A DNA stretch of 64,000 nucleotides. Origin: Paraflavitalea pollutisoli (GTDB taxonomy: Bacteria > Bacteroidota > Bacteroidia > Chitinophagales > Chitinophagaceae). Every line of letters begins with the position of its first letter. The stretch's first letter is position 1. The DNA lies in assembly GCF_029360705.1 (NCBI RefSeq), contig NZ_JARKMX010000001.1, forward strand, positions 620,001 to 684,000, in the 5' to 3' direction. The notes below the pieces were generated by a model. It was not told where the DNA came from and searched no databases. It saw only the letters and a program-made list of their open reading frames with translations. The position numbers and the translations under genes were made by a program. This document shows, in pieces, positions 17,700 through 26,348 of the stretch.

Positions 17700-19097
17700 C
17701 TATTGTTGCTTTTCATAACAACCCAGATCAGGAAGACCGACCGGACGCGGCAGGCCGTCGAGATCTATGGGAAGGGAGCTGGCAAAACCCTTGTTTAGTG
17801 CCGGCGAGCCTTCTTTCAAGCGAAGGTTATAGTATCTCTTTTGGTTGTCTACGCTGTCGAAGAGAGGAGACTGGTTGGCAATGATGTCTTTCATGGCTGC
17901 ATTGGCGGGATTGGTCTTCACTTTCCACAAACAGTTCTGAAAGTCTACATTGAAGGCATCACTGCCTTGTTTGCTTGTGATCACTTCGTTTTCGACAATA
18001 CTGTTATCGGCCCAGAAGATACTGTTGGTTATTTTGGCATATAAGGGGGCCGTAACAATGGTGTTGCCCTCCCGTATGAAATCGGTGATCTGTATCACCG
18101 GGTCTTTGTGTTGCGCGTAGCTGTTGGTATAGGCAACTGCTGTAATATGATTCAGGTTGTAATCGCCACCCAGGGCAAGGATGATGTTCTTGCCGCAATT
18201 GCTAATAAGGCAATTCTGTGCCCAAACGGAAGATTGGACGGCCTGTATACCCGCATCGTAACAATTGTCGATGATCGTTTCGGACATAACGATTTTGGGG
18301 TTGCTATTGGGAGAAGGTCCAATCGTGGTAATACCCTGATAGGCGTTTTTGATAGTAGTATACCGGAGTATATTGTCACTGCTTTCGCCGCGGAAATAGA
18401 TACCTGGCCAGGCGCCGGGGTAGTCGCGATAAGGATCGTCAAGACGGTCACCCCGGAAAATCACCCTTGTGCTGTCATATCTGTCGCCTTCGACATGCAG
18501 GGTGCCATCCACCACCAATGGCGCGTCGGCATGGAAATAGATGCGTGATCCCTGGGCTATCGATAGTATGGCATTGGTGTCGACCTGCAGGCCGCCCAGT
18601 ATCACGTAGGGTTTGTCGTTGGTCCACACTTCGTCGGAGCTTACTACATGCGAGCGCAGGAAATGGGCATTTTGTCCCCAAGCCTCCAATTGTATCCATT
18701 GTTCCTGCTGGTTATATTGGATATGTATACTGTCTCTTACTACGAACGGGAGGTTGGCCGCATTGGGGTCGATCTTTACAGAAACGAATACATAAGCACT
18801 ATCGTTGGCGTCAATTTCTATATTGGTGACGATGGGGCCAGGCGTACCGTCGACATTGATCCGGAAAAAGGAATTGTTACCACCTGCCAGGGATACATTG
18901 TGGATGCGGAGCTTTTGGTCGTTGTTGTTGAAGATGCGGAAGTAATGAGTCACTGACCCTGTTGTCGTAAAAACAGTATCAAAATGCAGGGTATCTGCAG
19001 ATGTGCTGAGATTGACAGTTCCTGTAATAAAGGAATCTTTTTTGCAGGCAGTGCCTGCGATGGCTACGATCACCAGGAAAATCAGTACTTGCTTCAT
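17700..19097 (-). CDS. Lipoprotein with right-handed parallel beta-helix
   Basis: A 465-residue lipoprotein. The signal peptide ends in a lipobox (IAGTAC, C18) followed by KKDS. Residues about 25-150 form a beta-rich N-terminal domain. From about 160 onward the sequence has parallel beta-helix character (ILGGLQVDTNAILSIAQGSRIYFHADAPLVVDGTLHVEG, with repeated G-x-D/N turns, then NILRYTTIKNAYQGI and ETIIDNCYDAGIQA). The C-terminus reads GLPDLGCYEKQQ, the usual end of choice-of-anchor/beta-helix proteins in Bacteroidota. The fold is often found in polysaccharide-binding or -degrading proteins, but I see no catalytic signature. Confidence 0.83.
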   Translation of the reverse strand: MKQVLIFLVIVAIAGTACKKDSFITGTVNLSTSADTLHFDTVFTTTGSVTHYFRIFNNNDQKLRIHNVSLAGGNNSFFRINVDGTPGPIVTNIEIDANDSAYVFVSVKIDPNAANLPFVVRDSIHIQYNQQEQWIQLEAWGQNAHFLRSHVVSSDEVWTNDKPYVILGGLQVDTNAILSIAQGSRIYFHADAPLVVDGTLHVEGDRYDSTRVIFRGDRLDDPYRDYPGAWPGIYFRGESSDNILRYTTIKNAYQGITTIGPSPNSNPKIVMSETIIDNCYDAGIQAVQSSVWAQNCLISNCGKNIILALGGDYNLNHITAVAYTNSYAQHKDPVIQITDFIREGNTIVTAPLYAKITNSIFWADNSIVENEVITSKQGSDAFNVDFQNCLWKVKTNPANAAMKDIIANQSPLFDSVDNQKRYYNLRLKEGSPALNKGFASSLPIDLDGLPRPVGLPDLGCYEKQQ

Positions 19098-19211
19098 GAA
19101 TTGCTAATGTATACCTGATCTTTGAAAATACGAAATCCCGGCTATGCGTGAGCAGGGCGGGATGATTGTTCTTCTTTTTAATAACGGCTGGCGAAGGGAA
19201 TAATTGCCATT

Positions 19212-19910
19212 CTACTTCGTTGCGAACCCCACAGTGGCTATGCTGAGGGTAACCGGTCCAGCTGCTAATAAGGCCCTGCCACAGGATTCGAGGGTGGCCC
19301 CTGTAGTAACGATATCATCGACCAAAAGCAGGTGTTTACCTCCAAAAGAGCTCAGGTTGCGGGCCTCAAATTTCCCTTCTATGTTCTGCCAGCGTTGGAT
19401 CCGTGTTTTGCGGGTTTGCGATTCGGTGGGGCTGTTGCGCATGACTATGTTTTCCAGTACGGGAACATTCAGGTAATTGGCCATGGCGGAGCACAGCACC
19501 TCGGATTGATTGTATCCTCTTTTTCTTTCTCTTGACCGATACAGGGGGACTGGCACCAGCGCGTCTGGTTGTGCAAAATGCGGGCTGGCCTTCAACGCTT
19601 CTCCCAGGCGATGCCCCAACCAGGTGCCTATGTCTTTGCGGTTTTTGTACTTGAATTCATGCAGCAGGTGCTGTACCAGCGATCCTTTGCTGAAGTAGGT
19701 ATAACTGGTTGCGTAACTTACCGGCAGTCGGCCCCTGAAGATATGCTGAACGGGATTTTCGGCATACAGGTGAAAATTGGTGAGGGGTAGTTCGGTGATG
19801 CAGGAGAGGCAAAGTAGTTGTTTGTCGGAGATTGCATCATTTCCACATCCTGCACAGGTATGGGGAAAGAATAGATGCCACAGTGATCGGGCGATATTGG
19901 ATATATGCAT
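19212..19910 (-). CDS. comF: ComF family phosphoribosyltransferase-like protein
   Basis: A 232-residue protein. The N-terminus has a four-cysteine zinc ribbon (PHTCAGCGND and LLCLSCITELP), followed by a phosphoribosyltransferase fold with the PRPP-binding loop HLLLVDDIVTTGATL and the conserved SRERKRGYNQSEVL. In naturally competent bacteria ComF helps move incoming single-stranded DNA. The reading frame opens further upstream into radA; I chose 19910 because it gives the usual family length and leaves the hairpin at 19932-19958 outside the gene. It follows radA on the same strand. Confidence 0.9.
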   Translation of the reverse strand: MHISNIARSLWHLFFPHTCAGCGNDAISDKQLLCLSCITELPLTNFHLYAENPVQHIFRGRLPVSYATSYTYFSKGSLVQHLLHEFKYKNRKDIGTWLGHRLGEALKASPHFAQPDALVPVPLYRSRERKRGYNQSEVLCSAMANYLNVPVLENIVMRNSPTESQTRKTRIQRWQNIEGKFEARNLSSFGGKHLLLVDDIVTTGATLESCGRALLAAGPVTLSIATVGFATK

Positions 19911-19931
19911 ACGGCTATCATTGTAAGAAGA

Positions 19932-19958
19932 CTTAGAGCGGATTTTCACCGCTCTAAG
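19932..19958 (-). other. Inverted repeat between radA and comF
   Basis: A perfect 10-bp stem CTTAGAGCGG / CCGCTCTAAG with loop ATTTTCA. The tail on the minus strand is pyrimidine-rich (TCTTCTT) but not a T-run, so it may be a weak terminator or an RNA-processing site. Confidence 0.55.
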
Positions 19959-20001
19959 TATGTATGGCATAATATACCCGTTATTGACGTTTTTAGATTT
20001 C

Positions 20002-21378
20002 CTATCCGAAAAGATATTGATACACTTCGTCCACCCGGCCCATGCTGATGACTTCGATATTGAACTTTTGCAGGTTGAGTCCTTTTTGGTTGTATCGTGA
20101 GACCAGGATCTTTTCAAATCCAAGTTTTTCCGCTTCCGCGATACGCTGCTCGATCCGGTTCACGGCTCTTATTTCCCCGCTGAGACCAACCTCGCCGGCA
20201 AAACAGGTAAGTGGGGGAAGGGGTATGTCCTCATAGGAGCTGAGCAGTGCGCAAAGGACGGCAAGGTCGATCGAGGGATCTTCTACTTTAAGCCCTCCGG
20301 CGATATTGAGGAATACATCTTTGACGCCAAAATGAAAACCGCCTCGTTTTTCCAGTACGGCCAACAGGAGCTGCATGCGACGCAGGTCGAATCCTGAAAC
20401 TGTGCGTTGGGGTGTACCGTACACCGACTGGGTAACCAGTGCCTGTACTTCGATCAAGAGGGGGCGCATGCCTTCGATGGAGGCTGCGATGGCAATTCCG
20501 CTGAGGCTGTCTTCTTTTTGGCTGATGAGGAGCTCGCTCGGGTTATTGACGCCCCGCATGCCGTCGCCCGACATTTCATAGATACCCAATTCCGCCGTGC
20601 TGCCAAACCGGTTTTTGATCGTCCGGAGGATCCTGTAGGTATAATGCCGGTCTCCTTCGAACTGCAATACCGTATCCACCATGTGTTCAAGAATTTTGGG
20701 CCCGGCAATGGCGCCGTCTTTGGTAATATGGCCGATCAGGAACACGGGTATGTTGGTCTCTTTGGCGAATCGTTGGAATTCGGAAGCTGATTCCCGTATT
20801 TGGGATATGCTACCGGGTGATGAGTCGATATAGGGCGACTGGATGGTTTGAATGGAATCGACGATTACGAGTTGCGGCCTTAGCTTTTTTATTTCCTGGA
20901 AGATGGTTTGGGTAGACGTTTCAGTCAACAAGTAAAAGTTGTCGTTTTGAATCTTTAACCTGTCGGCCCGCATCTTTATCTGCTGATCGCTCTCTTCTCC
21001 ACTTATGTATAGGATGGTTATATCTTTTAGCATCAGGCCGACCTGTAGGAATAAAGTTGATTTGCCTATACCCGGTTCACCTGCTATCAGTGTAATGCTA
21101 CCCGGAACGATACCTCCGCCTAAAACCCTGTTCAGTTCAGCATCTGGTGTAGTGATCCTTTTTTGTTCGGGGGTTGTAACGGCATGGAGCGCTATTGTCT
21201 TGCTATCTTTTTTATCGTCCTGAAATGTTTTCCAATTATTCTCTTTCTGGGAAGATTCTTTGTGTATGACTTCCTGTACAAAGGTGTTCCATGATCCGCA
21301 TGAGGGACATTTACCTAACCACTTTGCACTTTCATAACCACAGTTGGAACAGAAGAACGCAGTTTTCACTTTACTCAT
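20002..21378 (-). CDS. radA: DNA repair protein RadA (Sms)
   Basis: A 458-residue RadA. The N-terminal zinc finger has C10, C13, C24 and C27 (CSNCGYESAKWLGKCPSC). The RecA-like ATPase core carries Walker A GEPGIGKST at 100-108 and the RadA-specific KNRFG motif at 255-259. The C-terminal Lon-protease-like domain is present (VSGFDLRRMQLLLAVLEKRG, GLKVEDPSIDLAVLCALLSS). RadA is a branch-migration helicase in recombination and transformation, which fits with comF downstream. Confidence 0.97.
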   Translation of the reverse strand: MSKVKTAFFCSNCGYESAKWLGKCPSCGSWNTFVQEVIHKESSQKENNWKTFQDDKKDSKTIALHAVTTPEQKRITTPDAELNRVLGGGIVPGSITLIAGEPGIGKSTLFLQVGLMLKDITILYISGEESDQQIKMRADRLKIQNDNFYLLTETSTQTIFQEIKKLRPQLVIVDSIQTIQSPYIDSSPGSISQIRESASEFQRFAKETNIPVFLIGHITKDGAIAGPKILEHMVDTVLQFEGDRHYTYRILRTIKNRFGSTAELGIYEMSGDGMRGVNNPSELLISQKEDSLSGIAIAASIEGMRPLLIEVQALVTQSVYGTPQRTVSGFDLRRMQLLLAVLEKRGGFHFGVKDVFLNIAGGLKVEDPSIDLAVLCALLSSYEDIPLPPLTCFAGEVGLSGEIRAVNRIEQRIAEAEKLGFEKILVSRYNQKGLNLQKFNIEVISMGRVDEVYQYLFG

Positions 21379-21635
21379 TCAATAAAGGTAGTAGTATAAA
21401 AAGAAACGTGACGTCGTGAGTTGCGGGAATGGTTTGTAGTTGTTGCAATTCCGATTCTACTTTTTATTTGATTGCGTTGACATGTCTTGCTTGTAGAAAT
21501 CAGTGTCTCTTTTTGGAATAGAAAGGCTGTTGAATAAACAGATGAATCATGAAATTGATAGGGGCAATTATTTTATCAAAAGAGAGTCGTGGAATGAAGT
21601 ATTTGGAGGGGTATTGGGGGGCAGTATTTTTTCAA
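21379..21635. other. Intergenic region upstream of radA
   Basis: About 257 bp of AT-rich DNA before the radA start. TACCTTTA just upstream of the radA ATG is one mismatch from a -7 element. No gene seen. Confidence 0.4.
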
Positions 21636-21640
21636 AGTAA

Positions 21641-21713
21641 AAGGGCCAACATTGCTGTTGACCCCTTACTTACTAACCCATTAAATTCTTGCACTAAATT
21701 ACAAATAAGCACC
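21641..21713 (-). ncRNA. Candidate short RNA (~75-80 nt) with own promoter and terminator
   Basis: On the minus strand a consensus -7 element (TAATTTTG, 21727-21720) predicts a start near 21713. About 45 nt later a hairpin (arms AAGGGGTCAACA and TGTTGGCCCTT, loop GCAA, one bulge) is followed by TTACTTTG. A seven-codon ORF (MWCLFVI) begins near the predicted 5' end and could be chance. It could be a free-standing small RNA or an attenuated leader of radA, whose start lies 260 bp further on. Confidence 0.4.
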
Positions 21714-21719
21714 ACATAA

Positions 21720-21727
21720 CAAAATTA
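21720..21727 (-). promoter_or_regulatory. -7 element of the candidate short RNA
   Basis: TAATTTTG on the minus strand. A TTTA 17 bp upstream is a one-mismatch -33 element. Confidence 0.45.
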
Positions 21728-21884
21728 TTTTTTGAGGTTGTGAATAAATTTTAACCCCCTTTTCAGGTGTGCGAGGGCGGTGTATTGAAGCCTTGTAACT
21801 AACAGATAAACAGTAGATTAGAAACATATTAATATTTAAGGGTAAGTCTTTGTGATAAAATGTCAGCCTTTATCTTTGATCAAA

Positions 21885-21915
21885 TTTCATGGTGACAAAA
21901 TGCCTCTTATTTTTG
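21885..21915 (+). promoter_or_regulatory. Candidate promoter of the zinc metallopeptidase gene
   Basis: TTTC (21885-21888), 19 bp spacer, TATTTTTG (21908-21915). The predicted leader is about 75 nt. Confidence 0.45.
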
Positions 21916-21998
21916 CATAAAACCAGCCAAAAATTGTCAAAAAAAAGCTGGTAACTGTTTTGATGTTCACGTGTTATATCTTATTAAACTGGTAGAAA

Positions 21999-22691
21999 AT
22001 GACACCATCTATTTTAATCGTTTCTTTGATCTTTTTGGGCATCAGTATGCTGGTTTCCGGGGTACTGAAAAGTAAGTTTAAGACCTACAGCCGGGTGCCT
22101 ATTTATTCTGGTTTGAGTGGTCGGGAAGTGGCCGAAAAAATGTTGCGGGACAACGGCATTTATGACGTAAAAGTGGTCTCTGTTGATGGTTTTCTGAGTG
22201 ATCACTACAATCCTGCAAACAAAACAGTTAACCTGAGTCCGGATGTATATAATGGCGTTTCAATAGCTGCAGCGGCCGTTGCTGCTCACGAATGTGGTCA
22301 CGCTGTTCAGCATGCTACTGCTTATCAATGGCTTACGATGCGCAGCAAACTGGTTCCTTTTGTACAATTCAGTTCGGGTATCGTACAATGGGTATTATTG
22401 GCTGGAGTGTTGATGATCAATGCTTTCCCTGCCTTATTATTGGGCGGTATTATTCTTTTTGCGTTGACCACGCTTTTCTCGGTGATAACGCTTCCGGTTG
22501 AATTTGACGCAAGCCGCAGGGCTTTGGCCTGGCTGGAGCGTACGAATGTGACCAGCCAGCAAGAATTTCCCAAGGCTAAGGACGCCCTGAAATGGGCGGC
22601 TCTGACCTATGTGGTGGCGGCTTTGGCCTCTATCGCGACCCTGGTTCAATATGTGTTGATCTATGCCAGCGGTAGCCGTAGCAGGGACTAA
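21999..22691 (+). CDS. Zinc metallopeptidase, YugP-like membrane protein
   Basis: A 230-residue membrane peptidase. The N-terminal helix (ILIVSLIFLGISMLVSGVL) is followed by a cytosolic or surface domain, the zincin motif HECGH at 97-101, two or more C-terminal helices, and the third-ligand region LPVEFDASRRA. All family features of the YugP (DUF/zinc_peptidase 2) group are present, and the length is normal. Substrates are unknown. It stands alone, with a strong terminator immediately downstream. Confidence 0.92.
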   Translation: MTPSILIVSLIFLGISMLVSGVLKSKFKTYSRVPIYSGLSGREVAEKMLRDNGIYDVKVVSVDGFLSDHYNPANKTVNLSPDVYNGVSIAAAAVAAHECGHAVQHATAYQWLTMRSKLVPFVQFSSGIVQWVLLAGVLMINAFPALLLGGIILFALTTLFSVITLPVEFDASRRALAWLERTNVTSQQEFPKAKDALKWAALTYVVAALASIATLVQYVLIYASGSRSRD

Positions 22692-22726
22692 CAAGAACTT
22701 TTTCTTAAACAATTTGACAAAATGAT

Positions 22727-22759
22727 AAAAAGCTGTGCAGCATCCTGCACAGCTTTTTT
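22727..22759 (+). terminator. Intrinsic terminator of the metallopeptidase gene
   Basis: Stem AAAAGCTGTGCAG / CTGCACAGCTTTTTT with loop CATC and a T6 tail. Confidence 0.9.
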
Positions 22760-22926
22760 GTCTTTTGGTCGTGCAGCGCCTGCAGCCATGGGCGCATACC
22801 TCCAAAATCATTTAAGAATTTTTCCCTTTTAGGACTTTTGCCCTGATTGGAACCATATCTAACTGCGCCGGGTTAAAACTGCTACTATTTACCTGGCTAT
22901 CAATAACCAATGCTAACTGTGACGCG
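22760..22926 (+). other. Non-coding stretch upstream of a second terminator
   Basis: About 165 bp lie between the metallopeptidase terminator and another strong plus-strand terminator at 22927. No ORF of note. The arrangement implies a short untranslated transcript, but I cannot identify a convincing promoter. Confidence 0.35.
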
Positions 22927-22955
22927 AACTCCGGCCCTCGAGCCGGAGTTTTTTT
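22927..22955 (+). terminator. Intrinsic terminator, plus strand
   Basis: Stem AACTCCGGC / GCCGGAGTT, loop CCTCGA, followed by a T7 run. No coding gene ends upstream. Confidence 0.85.
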
Positions 22956-23058
22956 ATGGGTTTTGGACTGCACTGTCTGATTGAGGGTGGCAAGCTTCCA
23001 TAATCTGCAGCGGAGGGGAAAAAACAGTCATTTTTCGGGAAGTGCTTTGCACAGTTAC

Positions 23059-23100
23059 AGGCCAAATCGACACACTTATAGGCGAAATCGACACGCCTAT
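23059..23100. repeat. Direct repeat pair with embedded inverted repeat
   Basis: Two copies of AGGC(C/G)AAATCGACAC (23059-23073 and 23080-23094) lie 21 bp apart. The second copy is part of a hairpin ATAGGCG...CGCCTAT (23078-23100). Confidence 0.6.
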
Positions 23101-23191
23101 TGGTTTGTTGTTGGAGCAATGCGCGGCGGTATATAATTTCACACTTCACAGATTGATTACAACGCGTTTCTGGTTCGCCTTTCTATAGTCT

Positions 23192-23226
23192 ATCGGGTGC
23201 CCTCCCTACGGTGCCCGATTTTTTTT
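23192..23226 (+). terminator. Intrinsic terminator, plus strand
   Basis: Stem ATCGGGTGCC / GGTGCCCGAT (two G-U pairs) with an 8-base loop and a T8 tail. Again no coding gene ends upstream on this strand, so it suggests another small RNA between 22956 and 23226. Confidence 0.85.
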
Positions 23227-23345
23227 GCCCTACCTGTCAGCAATTAAGGGGATAATATGCCCCAGGAAGCACTGCGTGTTCTCCAATATTTTGAACCAAG
23301 TCTTCGCGGGATATGAAGTGGCAGAGCAGTTCTACATAAACTTTA

Positions 23346-23363
23346 CTGAGCCATTAGGCTCAG
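23346..23363 (-). terminator. Possible weak terminator downstream of rng
   Basis: Stem CTGAGCC / GGCTCAG with loop ATTA. The minus-strand tail is TAAAGTTT, a poor T-run. Confidence 0.35.
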
Positions 23364-23469
23364 CCCAACCATGGGATGGCGGCTGAATGCTTCTTACCGT
23401 TGACTGGTGGGCATAGGAAGGGCAGTATTGTGTATGCAATACGCAGAATACGATGAATAGAGAGATCAG

Positions 23470-25023
23470 TTAGAGTTTGATCTCTTCTTCGTGTTTGTCG
23501 AAAAAGTGAAATTCTGTGAGGTGGTAATTGGTGTTCTCGCTCATTTTTATCTTTTGCCCATATTTCATTCTCCATTTCCACTGCTTGGATTTGAAGAGCC
23601 ATCCACCTTTTGTCAGGTAGGCGTACATAATGGGGTGAACCACCAATGTAAGGTCTTTGTGCTGATGGGTGATGAGATAGCTAAGGTTCTTTTCGATCTC
23701 GTCTTCGAGGAGAAGGGTAGAGGAGATCTTTCCGGTGCCTGCACAGGTAGGGCATACTTCCTGTGTATTGATGTTCATCTCCGGTTTCATGCGTTGACGT
23801 GTGATCTGCATGATACCAAATTTGGAGATAGGTAGTACGGCATGTTTTGCCCGATCGGGCTTCATGAATTCCTCCATGGCCTCGAGCAGCTTGCGCTTGT
23901 TATCGGGCAGCTTCATATCGATGAAGTCAACCACGATAATGCCGCCCAGGTCACGCAGACGGAGCTGGCGTGATATTTCGGCAGCGGCTTCGAGATTTGT
24001 TTCCAGTGCATTCAGCTCCTGGTTGTTGCCAACACTTTTGTAGCCACTGTTTACGTCGATTACGTGCAATGCCTCGGTGTGCTCAATAATCAGATAAGCA
24101 CCACTGGGCAGGTTGACGGTTTTTCCGAATGCTGCTTTTACCTGCTTGGTGATACCAAACTGATCAAAGATGGGCAATCCGTTCTGGTAAAATGCTACGA
24201 TATCGGCTTTCTCGGGAGCGATGCGCTGGATGTAACTACGGGTATCGTTGTAGATATTCCGGTCGTTAATGACGATCTTGTTAAAGTCTTCATTAAGCAG
24301 GTCGCGCAATATGCTGGTGGTCTTGGTTTGCTCACTAAGTATCTTGGCAGGAGCGACTGATCCTTTCAGGTTACTCTGGATGGCTTTCCAGGTTTCTACC
24401 AGCATGGAAAGGTCTTCGTGTAGTTCGGCAGTGTTTTTTCCTTCTGCGGCGGTACGTACGATGACGCCGAAATTCTTAGGCTTGATGGCCTCTACGATCT
24501 TCTGGAGTCTTTTGCGTTCATCGGCGGAATGGATCTTCCGGGATACGGCTACAATGTCATTGAAGGGGGTGATTACAACAAATCGTCCTGGCAAAGAAAT
24601 TTCACAGCTAAGGCGTGGGCCTTTGGCGGCGATAGGCTCTTTGAGAATTTGTACGAGAATGTTGGGTTTACCGCTGAGTACTTCGTTGATTTTGCCGGTC
24701 TTGATGATCTCGGGTTCTACCTGGAAAGTGCCAAAGTCGAAGTCTTTTCCATTGTCGTTGATGGCCTGTTGGGTGAATTTCAACAACGAGCGAGCGTAGG
24801 GGCTAAGATCGGTATAGTGGAGGAAAGCGTCTTTTTCGAAGCCAACGTCAACAAATGCAGCATTGAGACCGGGGATGAGTTTTTTCACTTTACCGAGGTA
24901 AAGGTCTCCCACGGCAAAACTTGCATCTGCTTTTTCATGATGCAATTCTACCAGCTTCTTGTCCTCTAATAGGGCGATTTCCACCCCCTGAGGTGCAACA
25001 TTTATAATTAGCTCCTTATTCAA
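23470..25023 (-). CDS. rng: Ribonuclease E/G family protein
   Basis: A 517-residue RNase G. The N-terminal S1-like domain (VGDLYLGKVKKLIPGLNAAFVDVGFEKDAFLHYTDL) is followed by the catalytic region with HVIDVNSGYKS and IIVVDFIDMK, supplying the conserved metal-binding aspartates. The zinc-link CPTCAGTG comes after. There is no long C-terminal scaffold, so it is RNase G rather than full RNase E. It leads the block rng-small basic protein-TPR-HU found in many Bacteroidota. Confidence 0.95.
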   Translation of the reverse strand: MNKELIINVAPQGVEIALLEDKKLVELHHEKADASFAVGDLYLGKVKKLIPGLNAAFVDVGFEKDAFLHYTDLSPYARSLLKFTQQAINDNGKDFDFGTFQVEPEIIKTGKINEVLSGKPNILVQILKEPIAAKGPRLSCEISLPGRFVVITPFNDIVAVSRKIHSADERKRLQKIVEAIKPKNFGVIVRTAAEGKNTAELHEDLSMLVETWKAIQSNLKGSVAPAKILSEQTKTTSILRDLLNEDFNKIVINDRNIYNDTRSYIQRIAPEKADIVAFYQNGLPIFDQFGITKQVKAAFGKTVNLPSGAYLIIEHTEALHVIDVNSGYKSVGNNQELNALETNLEAAAEISRQLRLRDLGGIIVVDFIDMKLPDNKRKLLEAMEEFMKPDRAKHAVLPISKFGIMQITRQRMKPEMNINTQEVCPTCAGTGKISSTLLLEDEIEKNLSYLITHQHKDLTLVVHPIMYAYLTKGGWLFKSKQWKWRMKYGQKIKMSENTNYHLTEFHFFDKHEEEIKL

Positions 25024-25168
25024 GCGTTACATCTTTTACCGTCTTACCAATCATCACTACAAGGAAGTTTGCTGAAGCAGCATTATTTGTCAAATATCTA
25101 GCGGTCAGTTATGCAAGCAGCACGTCCGAAAATAAAAGACAAATAATAAATTCAGCTAAAGAAGGAAA

Positions 25169-25191
25169 GGGGCCCCGTTTTAGCGGGACCC
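25169..25191 (-). terminator. Hairpin terminator after the small basic protein gene
   Basis: Stem GGGGCCCCG / CGGGACCC with one mismatch; the minus-strand tail is TTTCCTTCTTT. Confidence 0.55.
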
Positions 25192-25207
25192 GTTGCAAGA
25201 AGATAAA

Positions 25208-25303
25208 TTAGCGATTTTTCTTCTTATGACGGTTCTTTCTCAGTCTCTTTTTGCGTTTGTGCGTCGCAATCTTATGACGCTTTCTTTTTTTACCACAAGG
25301 CAT
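25208..25303 (-). CDS. Small highly basic protein, AURKAIP1/COX24 (mS38/bS22)-like
   Basis: A 31-residue protein, MPCGKKRKRHKIATHKRKKR followed by LRKNRHKKKNR. More than half the residues are K, R or H. The KKRKRHK...HKRKKRLRKNRHKKK pattern resembles the AURKAIP1/COX24 domain found in mitochondrial ribosomal protein mS38 and mycobacterial bS22, so it is probably a small-subunit ribosomal protein. Assignment rests on sequence pattern and on its conserved position between rng and the HU/mutY genes. It is too short for most gene finders. A terminator follows 17 bp downstream. Confidence 0.8.
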   Translation of the reverse strand: MPCGKKRKRHKIATHKRKKRLRKNRHKKKNR

Positions 25304-25476
25304 AAAACACCAATGATTTTTAATTAACTAATAATTTTCAGCTTTCTTTCAATGATTAACAAATCCGAGTGAAAGGGTTGCTTTATTGATCTACAGTGAA
25401 AAACCCGAAATCCGCTTGATAGCTACGGATAGTACAGGGATTTCGAATTTCTCTCCTTCAGTTCTTTGGAAAAGGT

Positions 25477-26319
25477 TTATTTCTTCAACGACTCGATACG
25501 ATCATCAATGTCCTTTACAAAGCCTGGATCTTTCAGTAAGAGCCTGGCTGCTGTGTACCATTTGATCGCATCGGCTTTGTCACCTTTGCGTTCGCAGGCA
25601 TCGGCCAACATCAGGATTGCTTCCAGGTTGTTGGGTTCATGTTCTGCTACTTTCTTCAAACGTTCAATGGCTTTGTCCAATTGACCGGAGACCAAACCGC
25701 CGATTCCGAGCATAAATTGTGCATACATATTATGCGGATCGCGTTCTGAGACCTCCCTGATCATTTGAATTCCCTGCATCGGGTTGTCGCTGATGCCTCC
25801 CAGGAGGTAGCAGCTACCTAGTCCGATCTTCAGTGAATCATCATTCGGATCCAATTGTAAAGCCTTCTCAAACAACTCTTTAGCCTCTAAGGCCATCCAT
25901 CTTTTCAGAGCGGGTTCTTCCTGGCGGCGAACACCGTCTAAATAGAATTGGGCAGCAAAGGTGAGGTTTTTTTGAGAATTTTCCAATTTAGCAGCTTCTC
26001 CGCTATACCAGGCAAAGGGCAGGAGCATATGAGCCGAGTCTTTCCAGAACTCGGCAAGCTGTCTGTACACCTTGATTTGCTGGTCTTTAACGTCTCCACG
26101 GACAACGGCCGATTCCAGCTTGCTGACGTGAGCTTGCTGGGACGGGGTTAGCTTCTGGCGGGAGGCCGTCAGAATAGTCTCAATGTCCAACTGACCTGTA
26201 GCGGCTGCGCTTGCTACAGGCACGGTCTTATCTTTCGGGGGGATTGTACGGCCAAAGAAGAATAACAGGCAAAGAAGAACAACTCCACTGCCAACGAGGA
26301 TCATCTGCTGCTTTTTCAC
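25477..26319 (-). CDS. Membrane-anchored TPR protein
   Basis: A 280-residue protein with an N-terminal membrane anchor (MILVGSGVVLLCLLFFFG) and a periplasmic region containing about four TPR repeats (residues about 145-280: EAKELFEKALQLDPNDDSLK, YAQFMLGIGGLVSGQLDKAI, LEAILMLADACERKGDKADA). There are no catalytic motifs; it is a scaffold or assembly factor. It begins 29 bp after the HU gene and is probably cotranscribed with it. The position in this block is conserved in Bacteroidota, but the role is unknown. Confidence 0.88.
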   Translation of the reverse strand: MKKQQMILVGSGVVLLCLLFFFGRTIPPKDKTVPVASAAATGQLDIETILTASRQKLTPSQQAHVSKLESAVVRGDVKDQQIKVYRQLAEFWKDSAHMLLPFAWYSGEAAKLENSQKNLTFAAQFYLDGVRRQEEPALKRWMALEAKELFEKALQLDPNDDSLKIGLGSCYLLGGISDNPMQGIQMIREVSERDPHNMYAQFMLGIGGLVSGQLDKAIERLKKVAEHEPNNLEAILMLADACERKGDKADAIKWYTAARLLLKDPGFVKDIDDRIESLKK

Positions 26320-26348
26320 GAATCAGAACAATTTAATGAGCAGCAAAA

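Noticed and set aside
22760-23226. Possible tmRNA, RNase P or SRP RNA
   Set aside because: No CCA-type tRNA half, no P4-like conserved core and no SRP GNAR loop motif was visible.
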